Notes: generated by a model not told the origin, from the sequence alone. Numbered from the stretch's first letter, positions 1-9,424 are shown. The stretch is DNA of 64,000 bases from Fen-1058 sp964398185 (GCA_964398185.1 CAYNML010000019.1:1-64000), one strand, 5' to 3'. Numbers and translations are program-made.

Positions 1-158
1 CCTGTCAGCACTTCTAGAAGCACCCCTGTGCTATTCTCTTCCCAGCCAAGAGTACCGCAGCCGACTCATCCCCAAGCGTCGGCGGGTGTCTCATTGTGCG
101 CGCTGCCGGGCATGGGGATGCTCGGCCTGCGGCACAAACAATACTGGGAGGAGATTTC

Positions 159-740
159 ATGCGTTCCGCGCACGTCGTCCGCTTCGTCGTCGTTGCCGTC
201 CTGTTGACCCTCGTGCTGGCCGCCTGTGGCAGCGGAGCAGCCCCGGCTGCATCCAGCAGTTCATCACCCAGCAGTCAATCTGCCACAAAATCAGAGGCTC
301 CCGCCGCGCCAAGCGGATCGCTCAGCGCGCAGGGCGTCGATGCGTGCAAGCTAATCACCGCCGAGGATGTGAAGCGCATCAGCGCCTATGACGACGTGGA
401 GTTCAAGGGCAAAGAAGGCTACTGCGCCGTCATCGCTGGTGATGGCAACCTGAATGTCGGCGTCAGTCTCGGCCTGGATACCGGTGTCGATCTGTCCGGT
501 AATCCGCGGCTCGATCTGGGCAACGGCGTCAAAGGTTCCACCACCGGCAGCGGCTGGCTGATTCAATTGACCTTCCCGGACAGCTCGACGATCAATTTCA
601 TCATCTCCGGATCATCGATGCACGGTGAAGACACCACCAGGTTGATGTTCACCAACGGCGATGGCACGGAGGTGGATGCGCCCTCCGTTTATCAGGCTTA
701 CGCGCAGGCGGCGCTGGCGAATGTTGGTAAGGCGAAGTAA
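159..740 (+). CDS. Secreted lipoprotein, DUF3558-like
   Basis: A 193-aa protein with an N-terminal hydrophobic helix ending in the lipobox LAAC (residues about 20-23), so it should be lipid-anchored on the outer face of the membrane. A Ser/Ala/Pro-rich linker follows, then a compact domain with two cysteines (VDACKLI and EGYCAVI) spaced as in DUF3558-type lipoproteins of actinobacteria. An upstream in-frame ATG at 96 would put 21 unlikely residues before the signal peptide; the ATG at 159 is preceded by GGGAGGAG and is preferred. The 130-aa product at 7590-7982 has the same C-x-L-I and Y/G-C-x-y layout and may be a distant paralogue. No function is known; the family match is by eye. Confidence 0.7.
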   Translation: MRSAHVVRFVVVAVLLTLVLAACGSGAAPAASSSSSPSSQSATKSEAPAAPSGSLSAQGVDACKLITAEDVKRISAYDDVEFKGKEGYCAVIAGDGNLNVGVSLGLDTGVDLSGNPRLDLGNGVKGSTTGSGWLIQLTFPDSSTINFIISGSSMHGEDTTRLMFTNGDGTEVDAPSVYQAYAQAALANVGKAK

Positions 741-748
741 GTAGATTG

Positions 749-834
749 CGTCATTGCGAGCTGCGGAGCGGCGAAGCAATCTCCCGCACCGGCTTCGAGA
801 TTGCTTCGTCGGCCTACGGCCTCCTCGCAATGAT
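749..834. repeat. Palindromic repeat, TCATTGCGAG family, copy 1
   Basis: The outer arms TCATTGCGAG and CTCGCAATGA and the inner arms GAAGCAATCTC and GAGATTGCTTC form two nested stems. The repeat fills the gap between the lipoprotein and the large secreted protein and ends just before the latter's ribosome-binding site. Copies 2 and 3 are at 3232-3317 and 25596-25703. Confidence 0.85.
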
Positions 835-848
835 GTTGGGGAGGAACC

Positions 849-3800
849 ATGAACCGCAACTTGATCTTCAGCCTGTCCTTGAGCGCCGCCTTGCTGCTGG
901 CGCTGTTGGCGTTATTGACGCCGCAGGTCAACGCGCAGCCGCAGCCCTCACTTGCTGCCCCAGCGGCGTTGACGTACACCGTTCATTTGCCGTTGGTCGT
1001 CAACAATTATCCGTTCTCTACTCAATATGGCGTCGGCTACGCCACCGGCAGCGATCGGACTTTAATCCGCTGGTTCTGGACCAAACCGATCGAGCCGTTG
1101 GCGTTTCGCGTGTATCGCAAGATCGGCAGCGGATCGGAAACGTTAATCGCCACCGTTATCTCGGTCACCAATCCCTCGGCGGCCATCAACATCCTCAACA
1201 ACACCGATCCGCGTTACAGCAATCTCTACAACTTTCTCATCACCAACTACGCGCCGCTGGGCATTACCGACATTCCCTCGTTTCACGCGGTGATGCGCGA
1301 CAACAAACTCGCCGCGCAGCGCATGGCCAACGATTTCTATCCGACTTCGCTCGTCATTGGCTGGGGCTATCTCGATAAGGCGATCTCGCCCGGCATCACC
1401 TACACTTATCGCGTCGAAGCGGTACTGCCGTCGGGCACGCAAAATCTTGGCGGCGTGTCAGCATTGGCGGGGCAGTTGACGCCGTTCGCTAAGCCCACTA
1501 ATCTCACGGCGCTGACGCTGAATGACAACGATCCGCTGATCCGCGACAAGGCCGGCGATTGGGGCACCGCGCAGCAGAATCGCCGCTTCCATCAGACGGT
1601 GTATCTGCGTTGGGACGCTGAGCAAGCGGCGAGTTCGATCAATGGGCCGTGGCTCACCGGTTACGATGTCTTCCGCGCGCCCATCACCAACTCGATCGCG
1701 CTCTCGCGCGTCACCGGCATCCAGCCGATTCAGGCGTTGACGGCCACCATCCCGATCAGCGATACGCCCGTCACGACCGATGTGCTGGCTTACGAAGAAG
1801 TGCCGTATTACTTTGCCGATATTGCGCCCGCCGTCGGGCAGTGGGTCTATCGGGTGACACCGCGCGATCTGCTGGGGCAGATTCGCGCGTGGCCGATCGA
1901 TCAAGCCCAGTTCAGCGATCCATACACAGCGCGCGCTCGCGACTTCCTGCCGCCCGATGTGCCGCTCAACGTCACGGCGACTGTCACCGCGACCGGCGCG
2001 ATCTCTACCGTCATCGTCTCGTGGCAGATCACACCCACCGCCGACCTCAGCGGATTCATCGTCTATCGCGCCTTTGCGATCTCGGTGACGCTGCAAGCCA
2101 ACTGCGCGAACGAGCATCACTGCTGGCGCGAAGTGACGCGCACCACGCAATTGCAATGGCACGATCTCGATCCGACGTTGGAGCAAGTGCGCTGGTATCG
2201 CTTGCAAGCGATCGATCAAGATGGCAATCGCAGCCGCTACACCGCGCCCGTGCAGGCGATTCTGCACGATATCACGCCGCCCACACCGCCGACGGTAACG
2301 GTCATTCCATGTGATCCCCTTGGGTCACTAGCGCAGGGTTACTGCATCAATTCCACGCCCACCACGACAGATACTACGCGCTATCGCGTCTACTGCCAGT
2401 TCAGTCCCGACGGCGTGATGATGCCCATCAGCGACACGACGCAGATCAACAACTTCAAGTTGGAGAGCCTCTATTCGCCGCCGTTTCCGCTGAGCAACGT
2501 GACCTGCCAGATTCGCGCTGCCGACGCGCACGGCAACCTCAGCACGCCTGCACCATTCAGCGTGCCGTGGATGCTGTCACCGCGCCCGCTCGTCGCGCCC
2601 ACGCCCATCATCACGACGATCAATACCGCGCTGGGCGGCCTCAACGGTTACAGTGCGCAGCTGTTCTGGGATGTGAACGACGCCGCGGGCCTATCGGGTT
2701 TCAGGATCGACCGCGAGGCGATCTATCGCCCCCACAACGGGCCGGTGGGCGATGTCGCCTCATTCAACGTCAACAATCCCGCTGCGCGCGTGTACACCGA
2801 CACCTCGATCGAATTGCAGACGATCTACAACTATACCGTCACCGCGCTCACTCCGCCGGGCTTCCCGTTCAACGGCAAGGAGGCGTCGTCGTTTCCACGC
2901 ACGTTCAAAGCGGTGATCAACGGTCAGCGCCCCATCACCGAAGTGGCTTGGGTCAATCTGACGTGGACGGCAGGCGTGGGCACGCAGCTGCGTTGGGATC
3001 CGGTCAACGACTTTCTGCGCGGCTGGGCCGTTTTCCGCAGCGTGCATCGCGACAGCGACTACATTCAATTGACGCCCATCGTCAACGCCGGGCCGATCTA
3101 CCTCGACGCCAGCGCACAGCACGATCGCTACTGGTATGTGGCGGTGGAATACGATCTGCGCACCGGCGAACCGATCCGCTACACGCGCCCGCGCAGCGTG
3201 GCGGGTGGCATTGCGCCGAATGCGGTTGATACGTCATTGCGAGGAGCGTTGTTGGCGACGAAGCAATCTCCGCTTGTGCCGGGGGAGACTGCTTCGCAGA
3301 CAGCGCTCGCAGTGACGGGACCGATGACGGCCTGCTCGCCCATCATGCCCACACCCGGTCAGCCGCTGCGTTTTGGCGAGGGCTTTGAAGTCGTCACCGT
3401 CACGATCGATCCGGGGAGCAGTGCCACGAATTTGATCGGCAGCGGCTTCCTGCGGCTCACTCCGCCCGGCGGCGATGTGTACATCCCGGTGGGTTTCACC
3501 GCAGCCGATTCGATCAGCGTGGGCGACGCGCAGAATCACGTTTGCACGGGACAGCTGCAAGTCACGGGCGCAGTGTTACCGAGCAACGTGCAGTATCCGG
3601 GCGGCCTGCATTACGGCATCACGGCGGTGTATGCCAAACCGTGGTTCACGCAGCCAAACACTGGTACGGGCGAGGTGCAGATCAAGTTACCGGATACACT
3701 GCGTCTCTTCGTTCCGCCCGGCAATAATGAAAGTGATGTGTGGCCGTTATTCGCCGCCGACGGGCTGGTGCTGCGCGGCGATCTTTCGTTCAGCATGACC

Positions 3801-6800
3801 ACCAGCCTTTCGGGCTTTGGCTGTGCAGCGCCTGCACTCGGCTTCAACCTGGAAACGCTGCCCGCCAGAGTGATCCCGTTGGGATCGCTGAGTTTCGATC
3901 AATACGCGATCAGCGCACCGAGCAGCTGCCTGCAGTATCTCGATCGCTACACCGGTCAACACGACCCGCGCACGACTGCGCCCGCCGACAGCAACGATGG
4001 CTACTTGCGCGGCAACTACACCAGCAGCGCGATCAGCGTCGATGTCAACGGCTTGCGCGGCGCTTTTTCTACAACCGATAGTCTGTCGTGGCTCGGCAGT
4101 TATCCGTATCGCTTCAGCGTCAACGCCAGCGGCGGCAACCTCGGCATCAGCGGCACACAGATTTTCTCCGGCAATCTCGGCGGCGGATCGGTGTCGCTGG
4201 CGTATCACACCGGCCTCACGACGACGACACCGACTGCGCTGACTGGATCGTTCGTCAGCCTCACGCTCGATGCGCGCGGCGCGGCCTATGGGAACTTCAA
4301 CACGGTGTCCGATGTCACGTGGTTGAAGAGTGGTTTCAAGTTGTTCGCGGGCAACTGGGAGATGTATCTGGGCGAGATCACTTCGCGCGATCGACCGCAT
4401 CTGTCGATGTGGGCCACGCGCCCCAACGATCTGCGCGACGTGGGCCTGTCGCAGTTGGCCGAGATCGAGCCGGGGCTTAATCGGCGTTCGAGTGGATCGC
4501 CGCTGTATTACAGCAACTGCACGGGGCCATCGGCTATCTTCGATGCCGCGCTCAACACCTACGTGCGGCAGGGCGGCGTCAGTCAACGCCAGAAGGCCAA
4601 GATCATCTCGCCGGTGCAGCTGCCCATTCACGGTTACGATGCCTCGCTCGACAATCTGGAATTTGAATGGCTGGACAACTACATCTTCGATCGCAATGCG
4701 ACCGCGAATCTGAATCTACCGTTTCCGCCCAGTGTCACGCTGCGCCTCGTAAATCTGATCTTCAACCCGATCGATGGCTGCATTGATGGCGGCGTCGTGC
4801 CGCCGGGTCAGGCTGCCAAGACCTTGCAATACTGGCAGCTCGGCGCGCGTTTCAAAGCCGTGGAATTTCGCCGGCCCATGACGGCTGTGCCGCAGAATCA
4901 ATATCACGATGCGATGCTGTGGGCGCAGAGCGCGATTTCGATTCCGCACGTGACGCCGCCGGGATCGATCGGGCCGGCCGCCGTCAACGTAGACATCTCG
5001 TTTTATCCTGACGGGCAGTATTACTCGTCGACGCTGCTCTACAACCGACCGGACTTCTCGCTCGACGGCTTCCCGTTTTTGATGGAAGGCTTCCGCCTCA
5101 ACGGTACGTGGGAAACGCAATTGGCGATCGGCGCAGAAACGCCGCAGTGGAATGCGAATGCGACCGCGATCGATCCGCCGGGCAACAACTGGTTCCTGCG
5201 CGGCTTCGTCGAATTGAAAGGCCCGATCGTGGCGCCGTATTTCGGCCTGTTGCAAGGCCCGATCAATCAACCGCGCCCCAACGCTTTTGTCCTCGGCTGG
5301 GATAGTTACGTGGGCTTCACGGCGTCGCTGCGCGCCGAAAAAGTGTGGGTCGATCTGGACCTTGTGAAGATCAAGTTCAACTACGACAAGTTGGTCTATG
5401 CCTACAACGGCAACACGCAGCGCGGCCTGCTCGCCGGTTTCAAGAATTACAAGCTCGTGCCCGATGACACGATTCCGCCGCTGCCGAGTGAAGCGCAAGT
5501 GCTGAACCTCGATACCGGCGTCGTCATGGAACCCGATCGGATTGGCGTGTATCTGGGGCAGGCCAGCAGCATCGCCATCGATCGCGCCTTGGCGGAACAT
5601 CAAAACTTGCCGCTCGGATCGCCGCCGAATAGCAGCACGTTGTCTGCGTGGCATACCAAACTCGACGTGCTCAATCCGGTGACGTACACGACGCTGCTCA
5701 ACAACGTGTGGAGCACGTATGGCTCGCGCACTTACACCGATACGGTCGCCGTATTGAATGACTACGAACTCGCGCCCAACACCAATCTGCCCGATGACAA
5801 GAACTTCGGCGGTCAGTCGATGGGCAAGATGGATGAATGGGGCGTGAACCTGTCGCGGATGCGCGGTCTCGTGGAGATGACGGGCACCGGCCTCGATTAT
5901 CAGTTCGAGCGTTTCCTGTTGAGCCTGCAACTGCGCGTGCAGCAATCGACCGACAAGGATCCGCGCCTGTACGCCGAGCTGATCAGCATGGAGATCAATC
6001 GGCATGGCGACTTCATCCTGATCGGCAAGAACATCAGCAGCCAGATGATTCAGGATTTGATCAAGCGCATGGACATCTCGCTGCGCATCAATCCGATTTT
6101 GCCGCAGTTTGAGGGCGGCTTCACGGGCTACGAGATGCTATCGAAAGCCAACCCGCGCATCGAGCAGTTGACGGTGGTCATGGGTATCGGCGCGGAGGTC
6201 AACTACATCGGCGGCGAGTTTGAGGGTGTGGCGAGCGGCACCGGCAAGGTGCGGCTGGGTGGCAGCTTGCTCGTCGGCACCATCAAGCCCAACAGCCCGG
6301 TGTTGCAGACGCACTTCAAGGAGTTGATGGACAAGTTGTCGGAGATTCCGGGATCGGGCAATCAAATCTTTACGGGCTTCTATCTACGCGCGCACGGGCA
6401 GACACCCATCTTCGGTGCGAGTTGCCTGCTGCAAGTCACGGCGGGTGCGGAAGTGGCCGGGTGGTACTGGTCGATTGCCAATAATCAAGGCGATGCGTGG
6501 GGCGGCAAACTGCGCGGCTACGTCTTCGGCAGTTTCATCTGCCTCGTCAGCCTGCGCGGCGACATCACGCTGGAATACTATCAGCAGACGTTCAACAATG
6601 AGACGACGCGCACCTTCGACGGTGTCGGCTGGGTGGCGGGCGGCCTCGGTTTCTGCGATGCCGACGGCTGGAAGAGTTGGGAAACCCGCTGGTGGGATCA
6701 GCCGTTCTGCTGGACGGCGGGCGCGCGCCTGCAGATCAAATATCGCGAAGGGCCGGGCGGGCCGAACGGGTGGAATGTGAGTTACAGCGTGGAGTTTGAG

Positions 6801-6803
6801 TGA
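849..6803 (+). CDS. Very large secreted protein with fibronectin-III-like modules
   Basis: A 1984-aa exported protein of unknown role. It starts after GGGGAGG with a signal peptide ending near residue 29 (VNA). The motif VHLPLVVNN (about residues 45-53) follows directly, resembling the C-terminal tails of the secreted proteins ending at 9382 and 10792. About residues 200-760 hold repeated beta-sandwich-like blocks with Pro-rich starts and patterns such as GFIVYRAF, GFRIDRE and WAVFRSV, as in fibronectin type III modules. Residues about 795-823 are encoded by a palindromic repeat. The C-terminal 1100 residues are rich in Gly, aromatic and polar residues and show no domain I recognise. The stop codon lies just before an assembly gap, but the sequence beyond the gap repeats the same end, so the gene looks complete. 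Confidence 0.85.
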   Translation: MNRNLIFSLSLSAALLLALLALLTPQVNAQPQPSLAAPAALTYTVHLPLVVNNYPFSTQYGVGYATGSDRTLIRWFWTKPIEPLAFRVYRKIGSGSETLIATVISVTNPSAAINILNNTDPRYSNLYNFLITNYAPLGITDIPSFHAVMRDNKLAAQRMANDFYPTSLVIGWGYLDKAISPGITYTYRVEAVLPSGTQNLGGVSALAGQLTPFAKPTNLTALTLNDNDPLIRDKAGDWGTAQQNRRFHQTVYLRWDAEQAASSINGPWLTGYDVFRAPITNSIALSRVTGIQPIQALTATIPISDTPVTTDVLAYEEVPYYFADIAPAVGQWVYRVTPRDLLGQIRAWPIDQAQFSDPYTARARDFLPPDVPLNVTATVTATGAISTVIVSWQITPTADLSGFIVYRAFAISVTLQANCANEHHCWREVTRTTQLQWHDLDPTLEQVRWYRLQAIDQDGNRSRYTAPVQAILHDITPPTPPTVTVIPCDPLGSLAQGYCINSTPTTTDTTRYRVYCQFSPDGVMMPISDTTQINNFKLESLYSPPFPLSNVTCQIRAADAHGNLSTPAPFSVPWMLSPRPLVAPTPIITTINTALGGLNGYSAQLFWDVNDAAGLSGFRIDREAIYRPHNGPVGDVASFNVNNPAARVYTDTSIELQTIYNYTVTALTPPGFPFNGKEASSFPRTFKAVINGQRPITEVAWVNLTWTAGVGTQLRWDPVNDFLRGWAVFRSVHRDSDYIQLTPIVNAGPIYLDASAQHDRYWYVAVEYDLRTGEPIRYTRPRSVAGGIAPNAVDTSLRGALLATKQSPLVPGETASQTALAVTGPMTACSPIMPTPGQPLRFGEGFEVVTVTIDPGSSATNLIGSGFLRLTPPGGDVYIPVGFTAADSISVGDAQNHVCTGQLQVTGAVLPSNVQYPGGLHYGITAVYAKPWFTQPNTGTGEVQIKLPDTLRLFVPPGNNESDVWPLFAADGLVLRGDLSFSMTTSLSGFGCAAPALGFNLETLPARVIPLGSLSFDQYAISAPSSCLQYLDRYTGQHDPRTTAPADSNDGYLRGNYTSSAISVDVNGLRGAFSTTDSLSWLGSYPYRFSVNASGGNLGISGTQIFSGNLGGGSVSLAYHTGLTTTTPTALTGSFVSLTLDARGAAYGNFNTVSDVTWLKSGFKLFAGNWEMYLGEITSRDRPHLSMWATRPNDLRDVGLSQLAEIEPGLNRRSSGSPLYYSNCTGPSAIFDAALNTYVRQGGVSQRQKAKIISPVQLPIHGYDASLDNLEFEWLDNYIFDRNATANLNLPFPPSVTLRLVNLIFNPIDGCIDGGVVPPGQAAKTLQYWQLGARFKAVEFRRPMTAVPQNQYHDAMLWAQSAISIPHVTPPGSIGPAAVNVDISFYPDGQYYSSTLLYNRPDFSLDGFPFLMEGFRLNGTWETQLAIGAETPQWNANATAIDPPGNNWFLRGFVELKGPIVAPYFGLLQGPINQPRPNAFVLGWDSYVGFTASLRAEKVWVDLDLVKIKFNYDKLVYAYNGNTQRGLLAGFKNYKLVPDDTIPPLPSEAQVLNLDTGVVMEPDRIGVYLGQASSIAIDRALAEHQNLPLGSPPNSSTLSAWHTKLDVLNPVTYTTLLNNVWSTYGSRTYTDTVAVLNDYELAPNTNLPDDKNFGGQSMGKMDEWGVNLSRMRGLVEMTGTGLDYQFERFLLSLQLRVQQSTDKDPRLYAELISMEINRHGDFILIGKNISSQMIQDLIKRMDISLRINPILPQFEGGFTGYEMLSKANPRIEQLTVVMGIGAEVNYIGGEFEGVASGTGKVRLGGSLLVGTIKPNSPVLQTHFKELMDKLSEIPGSGNQIFTGFYLRAHGQTPIFGASCLLQVTAGAEVAGWYWSIANNQGDAWGGKLRGYVFGSFICLVSLRGDITLEYYQQTFNNETTRTFDGVGWVAGGLGFCDADGWKSWETRWWDQPFCWTAGARLQIKYREGPGGPNGWNVSYSVEFE
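3232..3317. repeat. Palindromic repeat, TCATTGCGAG family, copy 2, inside a coding sequence
   Basis: It has the same nested arms as copy 1, slightly decayed (GACTGCTTCG, CTCGCAGTGACG). It is read in frame within the 1984-aa protein, giving the residues TSLRGALLATKQS and onward. It introduces no stop and sits at the edge of the fibronectin-like region. Confidence 0.85.
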
Positions 6804-6806
6804 CGC

Positions 6807-6906
6807 NNNNNNNNNNNNNNNNNNNNNNNNNNNNNNNNNNNNNNNNNNNNNNNNNNNNNNNNNNNNNNNNNNNNNNNNNNNNNNNNNNNNNNNNNNNNNN
6901 NNNNNN
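6807..6906. other. Assembly gap (100 N)
   Basis: Exactly 100 N. The 55 bases before the gap (6752-6806) are identical to the 55 bases after it (6907-6961), so two contigs ending in a shared k-mer were joined with a nominal gap. The true distance is probably short or zero and involves the tandem repeat that follows. Confidence 0.95.
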
Positions 6907-6953
6907 GCCGGGCGGGCCGAACGGGTGGAATGTGAGTTACAGCGTGGAGTTTG

Positions 6954-7340
6954 AGTGACGCGGTGACGCGGTGACGCCGTGACGCGGTGACGCCGTGACG
7001 CCGTGACGCCGTGACGCGGTGACGCCGTGACGCGGTGACGCCGTGACGGCGCGAATGAATTCGCGCGCTGATAGGGAAAACACGTTAAAACGTGTTTCAA
7101 CACGTTTCGTTTAGCAGCATCGAATTCATTCGATGGCCTTGCTGGCCGTGCGCTGGCCGTGCGCGATAGTAGCCGTGACGCCGTGACGCGGTGACGCCGT
7201 GACGCGGTGACGCCGTGACGGCGCGAATGAATTCGCGCGCTGATAGGGAAAACACGTTAAAACGTGTTTCAACACGTTTCGTTTAGCAGCATCGAATCCA
7301 TTCGATGGCCTTGCTGGCCTTGTGCGATAGTAGCGTCATG
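6954..7340. repeat. GTGACGCC/GTGACGCG tandem octamers and duplicated palindrome block
   Basis: Octamers GTGACGCC and GTGACGCG run from just after the stop codon of the large protein to about 7047. A block of about 100 bases with three palindromes follows: GCGCGAATGAATTCGCGC, a stem around AACACGTTAAAACGTGTT, and ATCGAATTCATTCGAT. The whole arrangement is repeated 172 bp further on (octamers from about 7172, palindromes from 7220). No gene is seen in this stretch. Confidence 0.85.
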
Positions 7341-7380
7341 ACGGTTGCTTGTTGCTGCGCTGACTCGCTGCTTCATCGAT

Positions 7381-7590
7381 ATGACCGAACCATTTACTCC
7401 TCTGACCTGGGAAACCTTCGTCGTGCGCGTGTGGCGCGAGGCGGGCAGCGGCGCGTGGCGCGGCGAGATCGTGCACGTGCCCGATCGGGCGGCGATCCAC
7501 TTCGCGTCGTTCGCGCAGGCCGAGGAATTTGTGCGGCGTTACGTGCCGGATGCCAATCTGCCAGATATGATCGAACAAGGAGATGTCTGA
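7381..7590 (+). CDS. Small hypothetical protein
   Basis: A 69-aa acidic, soluble protein with the pattern FVVRVWRE, then WRGEIVHV and FASFAQAEEFVRRYV, which looks like one small alpha/beta domain. I chose the ATG at 7381 over one 12 codons upstream because those residues look non-coding. There is no strong ribosome-binding site. Its stop overlaps the start of the next gene (TGATG), so the two are likely translated together. No function recognised. Confidence 0.65.
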   Translation: MTEPFTPLTWETFVVRVWREAGSGAWRGEIVHVPDRAAIHFASFAQAEEFVRRYVPDANLPDMIEQGDV

Positions 7591-7982
7591 TGCCAAGTCT
7601 ATCAACCTGCCAACTGATTCCCGCCGATGTCGTGGCTGAAGCGTTGGGCGGCGCGCTGACCAAACCGCCACAGCCGTTTCACGATGATTATCTGGGCGAT
7701 GGCTGCCAGTACGACGCCGGAAAAGATCGAGCGGGGCATGCGCGCTTTGCGTACACGGCGCTTGCGCCGATCGCTTCGTTCGAACAAGCTAAAACGCTGG
7801 GGCCAGTAACACCGATCGAGAATCTGGGTGACGCCGCTTTCATCAGCGACGGCGAGGACGCGCAGCAGTTGTGGGTGCTGATGAAAGGCAAGGGCGCCAT
7901 CGTCGTCGCAATTGGCGACATGCCCAATCCCGGCGGGGCGCGGCAGATCGCCGGGTATCTTATCGCTGCGCTGCGGGGTTGA
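7590..7982 (+). CDS. Hypothetical protein, DUF3558-like fold without export signal
   Basis: A 130-aa protein without signal peptide. AAGGAG lies 8 bases before its ATG, which overlaps the previous stop. The residues CQLIPADVV near the N-terminus and DGCQYDAG about 30 residues later match the two-cysteine layout of the lipoprotein at 159-740, followed by a region like LGDAAFISD. This suggests a cytoplasmic relative of the DUF3558 group. The role is unknown. Confidence 0.65.
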   Translation: MPSLSTCQLIPADVVAEALGGALTKPPQPFHDDYLGDGCQYDAGKDRAGHARFAYTALAPIASFEQAKTLGPVTPIENLGDAAFISDGEDAQQLWVLMKGKGAIVVAIGDMPNPGGARQIAGYLIAALRG

Positions 7983-8012
7983 CTTCCGCGTGCATCATCC
8001 TGCTTGACCTAC

Positions 8013-8042
8013 ATACGGCGCGATCAATCGATCGCGCCGTAT
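8013..8042. terminator. Stem-loop after the small two-gene operon
   Basis: Perfect 13-bp stem ATACGGCGCGATC / GATCGCGCCGTAT with a 4-base loop, 30 bases after the stop at 7982. There is no T run, so it could be a terminator or an mRNA 3' end stabiliser. Confidence 0.6.
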
Positions 8043-8076
8043 TCGATCGGGTTGGGCGTTCCACGGTGAATACCGC

Positions 8077-8106
8077 TTGCGGAATCGTCCGCAGTAGTGC
8101 TATAGT
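8077..8106 (+). promoter_or_regulatory. Putative sigma-70 promoter for the secreted hydrolase
   Basis: TTGCGG (8077-8082) and TATAGT (8101-8106) with an 18-base spacer, 55 bases upstream of the hydrolase start. Confidence 0.45.
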
Positions 8107-8161
8107 GCAAGGTGAGTCATGCTGGCAGGCTGGCTGCTCCCTGCCTGGAAAGGCCCACCTC

Positions 8162-9382
8162 ATGCGCACCATTCGCTTGCTGCTGATCGTGATCGCGCCG
8201 TTGTTGCTGGTTGCGTTGATAAGTACCCTGCTCGCTGCTCCAGCCACCGCCACACCGCTGAGCGTGTGCGACCCCGACGGGCAGCTGCCCAGCGGCGCGT
8301 ACTACCGCCTCTGCATGCCGTCCGGTCCGTGGAACGGCGATCTGGTGGTTTACGCGCACGGCTACGTGGCCTTCAACAAACCGATCACCATCCCGGAGGA
8401 TCAACTGCAATTGCCCGGCGGTGTGTCGCTGCCGGGATTGATCAACGGACTGGGCTTTGCCTTCGCCACCACCAGCTATCGCACGAACGGGCTGGCCGTC
8501 GAAACGGGCGTGGCCGATCTGGTGGACGTGTTCGACGTCTTCTCGGCGACGCACGGCGTGCCCACGCACACGCTGGTGACGGGCGTCTCGGAAGGCGGCT
8601 TGATCACGGCGCTGGCCGTCGAGCAGCGGTCGGATGTCTTCGATGGCGGCCTGTCCACCTGCGGCCCCATCGGCGACTTTCGCAAGCAGATCAATTACTT
8701 CGGCGACTTCCGCGTGCTGTTCGATTATTTCTTCCCCGGCGTGATCCCCGGCAGTCCGATCAGCATTCCGCAGTCGCTCATCGACGACTGGCCGCATTAC
8801 TACACGGCGACCATCCAGCCGCTCATCTTTGCTCCGACGAATACGGCGAAGCTCGATCAACTGCTGCGCACCAGCAATGCGCCCTACGTCACCGGCTTAA
8901 TCACGACGGTTGACACGTCTGTCTACGACGCGCTCTCGTACAACGTGCTGGCCACCAACGACGCAATCGAAAAGCTGGGCGGCCAGCCGTTCGATAATCA
9001 TGATCGCGTCTATACCGGTTCCGACAACGATTCACTGTTGAATCAGCAGGTGCAGCGCTTCACCGCCGCGCTGACGGCGCTGCACGACATCGACTTGCAC
9101 TATCAAACGACCGGGCAGCTCAGCGTGCCGCTGGTGACCATGCACACCACGCTCGATCAGCAGGTGCCGTACTGGCACGCGCAGTTGTATCGCGTCAAGG
9201 TGATTCAGCATGATTCGCTGGCATTCCACCAGCCGATCGAGATCAAGCGCTACGGGCATTGTTACTTCGAAGCCTCGGACGCGGTAGGCGCATTTCTGCA
9301 ACTGGTCAGCATGGTGCTTAATCCGCCCACACCGTACGCCAGCCCCCGGATATACCTGCCTGTCATGTCGCGCGGGCAGTGA
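8162..9382 (+). CDS. Secreted alpha/beta hydrolase
   Basis: A 406-aa exported protein. The signal peptide runs from MRTIRLLLIVIAPLLL to APATAT. The body is an alpha/beta hydrolase: oxyanion-type YAHGY (about residue 65), nucleophile elbow GVSEGG (Ser about residue 142) and a late His in KRYGHCYFEA. It resembles secreted lipase or peptidase-like hydrolases that have a lid insertion. The end PRIYLPVMSRGQ resembles the tail of the next protein. The start at 8162 was chosen because longer in-frame starts add about 97 non-signal residues. The substrate cannot be told. Confidence 0.75.
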   Translation: MRTIRLLLIVIAPLLLVALISTLLAAPATATPLSVCDPDGQLPSGAYYRLCMPSGPWNGDLVVYAHGYVAFNKPITIPEDQLQLPGGVSLPGLINGLGFAFATTSYRTNGLAVETGVADLVDVFDVFSATHGVPTHTLVTGVSEGGLITALAVEQRSDVFDGGLSTCGPIGDFRKQINYFGDFRVLFDYFFPGVIPGSPISIPQSLIDDWPHYYTATIQPLIFAPTNTAKLDQLLRTSNAPYVTGLITTVDTSVYDALSYNVLATNDAIEKLGGQPFDNHDRVYTGSDNDSLLNQQVQRFTAALTALHDIDLHYQTTGQLSVPLVTMHTTLDQQVPYWHAQLYRVKVIQHDSLAFHQPIEIKRYGHCYFEASDAVGAFLQLVSMVLNPPTPYASPRIYLPVMSRGQ

Positions 9383-9424
9383 CGATGTTGTTGGCCTGAT
9401 TGATAGCAACGGGAGGATGTCATC

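Noticed and set aside
60..135. Similarity of GGGCATGGGGATGC (about 108-125) to the hairpin at 13945-13975
   Set aside because: The match is limited to about 15 bases in one arm; not enough to call a repeat family.
3747..6005. Long minus-strand open frames opposite the 1984-aa gene
   Set aside because: High GC produces long antisense frames. The plus-strand frame has a signal peptide, a ribosome-binding site and coherent domain patterns; the antisense frames are Arg-rich without motifs.
7048..7340. Possible CRISPR array in the repeat block after the gap
   Set aside because: Only two copies of a long block, separated by octamers and not by unique spacers, and no cas genes nearby.
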